64,000 bases of DNA, taken from contig JAFMSR010000017.1 in the NCBI GenBank assembly GCA_022818135.1, positions 3,467,333 through 3,531,332 on the forward strand. The letters are read 5' to 3'. The DNA is from Saxidomus purpurata (lineage: Eukaryota > Mollusca > Bivalvia > Venerida > Veneridae). The notes below the pieces were generated by a model, which saw only the letters and a list, made by a program, of their open reading frames with translations, ran no database searches and was not told the origin of the DNA. Shown in pieces: positions 57,900 through 64,000 of the stretch (its first letter is position 1; the number at the start of each line of letters is the position of its first letter). Both the position numbers and the translations under genes were made by a program.

Positions 57900-60800
57900 T
57901 ACCACCTTTCATATTTGAATTCCAGTTAATTTTGTTTTTAAAAATTGCCTGGGAGTAAGAGTTTGTAAATGAATCTTAGTCATTTCTAATTATTAGAAAC
58001 TGATGCTGGAAAAAGATGTGATTTTTTGGGTTGAAGTTTGTTTTTTCATCCCATTAATACATTTTGATTATCTGACCCTCTGGTCCTGATTCCTAAGTTT
58101 GCTGATTTCTTACTGTACTGTAGGTTCCCAGAATAAAACTAAGTTCTCTTTTACATTTATTAGATAGTAATCATTAATTTTCATAATGAAATAAACTTTC
58201 CTTTGGCCTGTGAAAGCTTCATATGCTACATGTAGTAGTGAATGTCAATGTACAATTGAAGGTTTGGACCAGCCGCTGAATTTGTAACTTGGTGTAGTGG
58301 GTTGTAAAGTAGAACTGAAAATCGATACTGTGATGAGTTCCTGTTAATATTTAGCTTTTAAGAATTAGGCAAAAGTAACGATCACAAACATTAAATTTTA
58401 GTTCTGTGTAAATTTACATTCATGTATAATTATATGAAATTTCTGATCAAAAGTAAAGAAACTATCAGAAATATAGAAATCCATCAAGTAGGAAATGTTA
58501 GCTTATGATTGAATGTGATCGTATGTTGTTTCACCTGTACACAGATAAATGTCTTAGCTGGACTTGCCGATCCTTCAATATGGACACTACCATTTATTGT
58601 TTTAAGGGGTGTTCAGTGAGAATTGATTGAATCAGTAGCAAAGAGGGCAGATCATGATCACTCTGCACAGAGGCTAAAGGTTTATTTCTAAATGTTGTAG
58701 AGTATTTGTGAGTGAAGACATTTAGTAAGTGTACAGCGTGATCTTATTTGTAAATGGTCATAAAGATGACCAGAATGAACATGTTAATGGTATTGTGTGT
58801 TATATTTGTCCTAATCAATCAAGAGCCAAACTCTACATATTTTTTCATATCTTTTTATGTGCAATAACTGTAACTTTGTAAAAAAAAAACGATTAGAATA
58901 AGATGATGTATCATAGCCAGCTGTAATGATTGTGATTTGTTGAACACTTGTGTTTGGTTAATGTTGTTGTTTCAAGGTGTCAAAGTAACCATTTATAAAC
59001 ATTTAAAGTAAAGAATATGTCACATGATGTAAAACACCGATTGATTTTAAATATGTTTTTATCGCTAAGTCAGGTTTTCATGCAGAAGTTGGATTATATT
59101 ACTAGATGGCTTGGCTTGTGTTATTATACTAGAATCACCCTGCTGGTCAGTCGGCCCAGATAGTTTGCGGACCAAACTCTTCCTTCATTTTTAAAGGAGT
59201 GTAATGAATATTGGTATAAAAAGAAAGTACAAGATTAAATCCCACCAGGAACATGGGGCGTTCAGGTTGACATTTTGTGATGAAATAAGAAACCCACTTA
59301 AGTAGAGGTTATAACCAACCTTTAACATCTGAGAGCCTGAAATATTGTACTAATTCATTGACAAATTTACTGACATTGCTACTTTATTACCTATCAACTT
59401 GTTTTTGAATCATGTGGCACGGTTTGTATAGATATATAGTTTAAATCCCACTAAAGGAACATAGAACTGATTCGGAATAATTCAGATTAAATGTTTACGT
59501 CAAAGTCTGCATAATACTTTGTACAATTGTTATGTAGATGAAGAACTATTTATAATAGTCCCTGTTATTATTTATGATATTATGTCTCCATCTAGGAAGT
59601 GGTGTGGAGATATGTTGTTTTTGTGCTGTCTGTCGGTCAGTCTGTCTAGACAACTCCCCTTGCTGGATCTTCATAAAACTTTGCAGGAAGCACCAGTATG
59701 GTGTCTAGTTGTGCATGCTTTAATTTGGGGTCACTTTGTCAAAGGCCAAGGTCATAGAGACCGGACACGTGTGTTTTCATGAAAAATAATCTCTAGTTAA
59801 TTTTAATTATTGTTGTATGGGCAAGTTGAACAATTTTATAGGTAGCCCAAGTGAGCTATTTTAGCCAGAATGTTGTGTTACATTTATAAGTGCAATATTT
59901 GATAACTTTTACTATTGGAAATCTCTTTTGTTTTCATATAAATGAGTGAACGTGTGACTTGTGTTGTCATAGTAACGAGGTTTAGCTCTGTTTTATCATT
60001 TCAATGCATCTACATCTGTTAAACCATTTAGGTTCTATTTGCAGATGAATGAAGCTTAAAAATACCTGCAATGACACAACAAATGGAGTACTTTGTACAT
60101 TGCTTCCTATTTGGCTGTGATGTCACTTTTATATTTGTCCCTTTATATTTTACCAACTGTATTAATGATCCATATATCTGAATGATAGATCTGAATAACT
60201 GGCCTAGCGCAAGAGAAGACAAAAATTGTGGGATAGGTTAATAATCCAGCAATCCTTCCTGGGCCACAGGAGAGCTGTATTAACTCAGTAATTTAATCAT
60301 GTACCATACTGCAATGCTAATTTTTACAAAGACGTTCCCTTCCTTCGGTGCAATCAGGTTGTAACTCGTATCTACATTGTATTGTATTAAATGTTACAGC
60401 GTTGTTGATTCGAAAGGAATAGTATATCTTGCCATAATCATTCAAGCAGTAATGTCCCATATAACATAATTATGTCAAACAACAAAAATGATTGTACAAA
60501 TAATTTATTCTTAATATACAAATGTACTTGTTTAATTGAGTTTAAAACTCATTATAATTTTATTTGTCTGCCTTTTTCTTATATATTTTGTTTCTATTTA
60601 TAGATTCAAACTTACAAGCAAATAAAAAACTAAAACTTTAGTGCTTTTGGTAATGTAAGGATTTTGCACCATTTTCAGAGAATAGTCACAATTTGCTAGA
60701 GATATACCATTGAAATAAACTGAATGCCAATCATTTCAGCATTTTACGTTTGCTTGAAATTTCATTTAATTTTTGAGACTGCACTGGTCAAAAGCTTGTT

Positions 60801-62335
60801 TACTGTAAAGTCTGAAATATACATCTTAAAACAATCAGATCTGAGTGGCATTGTCAGAGTTACAGCCCCTTTACTACTTGCTTATTGGATAGTCTTTTTG
60901 TAGGGGCTAGAAATTCTAATTATGTATATATTTTGTATTTTATTTAAACTAATTCAAATTGTGTTTATTACAAAGTCTAAGTTGGTTGTTTTCGAGAACC
61001 CTTTAGGCATGAATAGAATGGTTAAAAATTCTGAACCTTGGATAGATAAATTTACACCTGCAGATTGATTTCCACATTGTTTCCTGTGACCAAGCTCCTC
61101 CACATTATATACATAGTTCCCATATCCACAATATTTACCTCCCTTGTTCTGAATTGTAGCCATTTTGATAGGCAAAAGGAGTCCCCCCCCATTATGTGAT
61201 AATTAAGAAAATACCAAGAGAATTTGTGTGTGACAACCACATTTTCTTGAAACTGCTGAGCCATCTGCCCATATCTACAACATGGATTAATTTTTTGGTA
61301 GATTTTTTCCTGTTAACTTTCAAGAAAATTGCCAACCAAAATGGCTAACAATTTAGAGCAAAGGAGGTAAATATTGTAGACGTAAGAACTATCTATGTAG
61401 GAGAAATTATATTGCATTTATTTACTTTATTTTGCTCAATTTCTATTAATTTTGTTTTATTTTGTTTACTTTTGTTAGCGCCAATTGTAAAGGGTCAATA
61501 TTAGCAGTTGCCATTGCCACTGATCTGTTCGTTCACATAAAACAGGAGCTTTTGCATACATAGGTATTTATTATCGCCTGCTGTTCAAGAGTCAACTGTA
61601 GATAACTCTGATATGATTGAATGTTTTCCACAAAGTCAATTGGAAACTTTTGTAAGTTGTTTCCCATTATCTCTATCTGAAAGAAAGTAGATCAAAAGTT
61701 GAATAACTCTGATTTTATCATTGTTCTATTTGGTAAAGAGTAAGCTGAAATATTTCCAACCACGACAATGTATAATCAGATTAAATAATGAGTTTGGTTG
61801 AATGTTATTTTAATGTGTACATGATCAGATTTAATTAACACAGGAGTAAGAAATTTTACAAGTAGAAACTGAAATATCTTCATAAGAAAGAACGATAAAA
61901 TCAGAGGATTCCAAATCATCAGACCAACTTGCAAAAGTTGTTATCTTGGACTTTATCCAACAAGGGAGATAATTTATACCCCTTACTAAAATTACATGTT
62001 GAATTGTCTTATATATTTTACAGGATTAGAATTCATCAGATAGTGGTTTATAGTGCAGATAAATTTATGAATCATTCTTTTTTTCAGAATTTCTTGGTTG
62101 CAATCCATATAGTTTATGAATCTGTTAGATGTAGTCACTAAATGTGTAATGGTTGTTACTGTACGTATTTATTTACTAGTTTTAACGTTAGATATATTAT
62201 TTGAAATGTTGATAGCATTATTTTTGAATAAAATTACAAAACGAAAATACATGTATTTGTCAAATTAAGCTTTTCATATCTTATAGATATATAACTGTTT
62301 GTAACATCAACGTGATTTTCCTTTTAAAATATTAT
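57900..62335. other. Downstream spacer, no gene seen
   Basis: 59590-59780 holds a repeat with tctgtcggtcagtctgtctag, ttcataaaactttgcagga and ggccaaggtcatagagacc. Other parts are AT-rich. Candidate poly(A) signals (aataaa) near 58130 and 58190 could end a longer SLC12A8 3' UTR. Minus-strand frames at 60954-61264 show no domain. Confidence 0.4.
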
Positions 62336-63459
62336 ATTCAATGAAATGTAAATATGGTAACATGATCGGGTTTTTCTGACCCCGGTAATGTCTCAGACCT
62401 TTGATCTCCTGAGGGTCAACTCATTAAGTATAGTTTACAGAAGTTATAAGAACTACAGTTTATAACAATTACTTTATTGGTAAGATTTGATACAATTGCC
62501 GCGGTACCATAAAGCAGTTCATAGATCAAGTCAATCAAAGATTTCAACACTATTGACAATTTCTCTTATGCACGCAAAGAAGGATTTGAGCCTGATATAC
62601 CTTACAAAGTATATCATTCTAAATAAGACAGTGTTTTAATGAAGGCATAGAAAAGAGCAGTCAAACTTTTACGGAATGATACGAGTTCAAAGCAGCGACT
62701 TCATGTGTGCAATAATAGTACTTCTCCAAAGTGATATACAGGAGCATATACCACGCTTTTGAGTTCAGATGCTTAGTAGTTAATCACTCACTTACATTCA
62801 ATTTAAACTATGATTTAACAACGTTTAAGGGACAGTGTCTGGGGCACAAACATTTCCTCATGTAATCAAGAGTGGTATAACACTTTGGTCGGAATTTTGT
62901 TTAAGTACTGACCTGTGGTATCTCATAAATTAGACTAAATAATTCTTTACTTTATTTTCATAGAGAAATGTAGACATCTAAGAGAAAAAGTGTAAACTTG
63001 ATTTCCCAATAATCACCTTCTATGTGGTTTTGTGGCCTTTAGATTTGGTCTAAATACAGCTGGCCACAATCATGCATACATTATCTATTTAGTTAGAAGA
63101 TATCTAAATAAATCCTCTAAATGCAGATTAGACTCTGCTTAACCTGTCTTCATGAAACAGTAATGAACATCAATAAATTATTTGAAACTAATGATTTACA
63201 CCAAATTTCATCACTTATAATAAACTTAATTTCATGTCTTACATACATTTCTTGCATATCGGATCGGCATTTCCAGTGATTTTGCTTTTGCCGGAAAAAT
63301 GACAGACGACTCTCGTGAATAACTTATGACGTAACGTTATAAACATTGTGACGTCACTTTCTTAAACACAACGTCGGGAGCTTGTTTGTTTTTCATGATA
63401 ATTTTAAAATCGTTTTGATAAGTTTGCATTTAGAAATCTACTTTAAAGTGCAACACAGT

Positions 63460-63635
63460 GTGCAAGAAAAAGTTTCCATCATGAGACACTTGGCTCAGAT
63501 GGAAATATCCATCACCTCGGGTAACTGTTTTGCAGGAACTCGGCAGAGCATCGTTTCCTCTAAAACAGTTACCCTCGGTGACGGATATTTCGATCTGAAC
63601 CTCATGCTCATGACAGAAACTATTATTCTTGTACA
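63460..63635. mobile_element. Long-armed inverted repeat (hairpin)
   Basis: 63461-63526 and about 63570-63632 are inverted arms of some 60 bases with about 80-85% match (shared tcagat.gaaatatcc, gggtaactgtttt), enclosing a loop of about 40 bases. It yields mirror-image open frames on both strands, which are artefacts. It is absent from the first segmental copy, so it probably inserted after duplication. Confidence 0.65.
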
Positions 63636-63840
63636 ATAATGTTGAAGCACGCTGAGCTTGACTGCCTGTTGTTATATAAACTAATATGACGTGATAATCA
63701 CAGTACAGTACAGTATTTCTATATAAGCTATAGACATCAAAGTATCACAGATTGTACGAAATATAGGTTTAAACATACAATTTTGTACATATTATATGTA
63801 TCTCTGTAGTTGAAATGCTATTGTACCGAACATGTTGTAA

Positions 63841-64000
63841 TTATTTCAGTTGTAATACAGCTACATTATTTGAATCGCCTGCACATATTAAAGTGGACTT
63901 GTGTCTGTCAAAGCATATTCCTTTAATAACGTTTATACTGTCAATTTTGTTTACTACTGTCCCAAGTTTGTGTTTACCATCAGAACTGATCTGTAGTATA
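63841..64000 (-). CDS. TRIM-type propeller, second copy, C-terminal end (cut by window)
   Basis: The minus strand from the window edge to the stop at 63843-63841 is open and ends NVAVLQLK, against NVTVLQLK in the copy at 28525. It includes GICFDRHKSTLICAG and SSDGKHKLGTVVNK. About 52 residues are visible; the rest is beyond the window. The maintained frame and mostly conservative changes suggest a working paralog. Confidence 0.75.
   Translation of the reverse strand, partial: ILQISSDGKHKLGTVVNKIDSINVIKGICFDRHKSTLICAGDSNNVAVLQLK

Larger units (their letters stand above)
62340..64000. repeat. Segmental duplication, copy 2 (partner 24430-29403)
   Basis: 62340-62560 aligns with 24430-24640 (tgatctcctga, gttataagaact, ttgccgcg, catagatcaagt-like text), 62960-63130 with 26690-26930, and 63640 onward with 28170 onward, all in the same orientation. 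It is shorter than copy 1 because it lacks the 139-bp array. Confidence 0.7.

Noticed and set aside
63382..63639. Overlapping frames on both strands
   Set aside because: They mirror each other because of the inverted repeat.

Overview
The window looks like AT-rich nuclear DNA from an animal, most likely a marine bivalve mollusc (inferred, not proven). Coding sequence is split into small exons with GT/AG borders. The spaces between genes are full of degenerate tandem repeats, tRNA-headed SINEs, small inverted-repeat elements and bits of non-LTR retrotransposon. The recognisable genes are HEPN (DZIP3-type)/P-loop proteins, TRIM-type beta-propellers and SLC12A8, a set typical of bivalve genomes.

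Layout. 0-4.8 kb: SINE and repeat territory, including a 1.5 kb unit with inverted ends that holds three tRNA-like sequences. 4.9-14.0 kb: block A, with an intact four-exon minus-strand gene (13885 down to 9215, 578 aa). 14-24 kb: no confident gene; tandem repeats, SINEs and one orphan exon candidate. 24.4-29.4 kb: a segment carrying a minus-strand beta-propeller exon (29344-28525) plus a decayed copy behind it. 30.9-40.1 kb: block B, a second copy of block A with its own intact gene (39949 down to 34979, 577 aa). 40.6-41.0 kb: a dead non-LTR element. 43-52 kb: repeats, including a 4.2 kb foldback element built around a 63-bp minisatellite. 53.4-57.6 kb: the last six exons of SLC12A8 on the plus strand, with an inverted copy of one exon in the intron just upstream. 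62.3-64 kb: a second copy of the 24.4-29.4 kb segment, cut by the window edge inside a second beta-propeller gene.

The main biological interest is the duplicated gene pair. Each protein joins an N-terminal HEPN domain that keeps the R-x4-H RNase-type motif, a coiled coil, a first P-loop-like domain that has lost its Walker A lysine, and a second P-loop domain with intact Walker A and Walker B. All exon joins are in phase 1 and the three downstream exons have identical lengths in both copies. By hand count the HEPN exon is about 83% identical between copies, while the two P-loop exons are 91-93% identical. Together with the alternating TRIM-like propeller genes this looks like an expanding innate-immunity cluster. 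That role is inferred from domain content; nothing in the sequence proves it.
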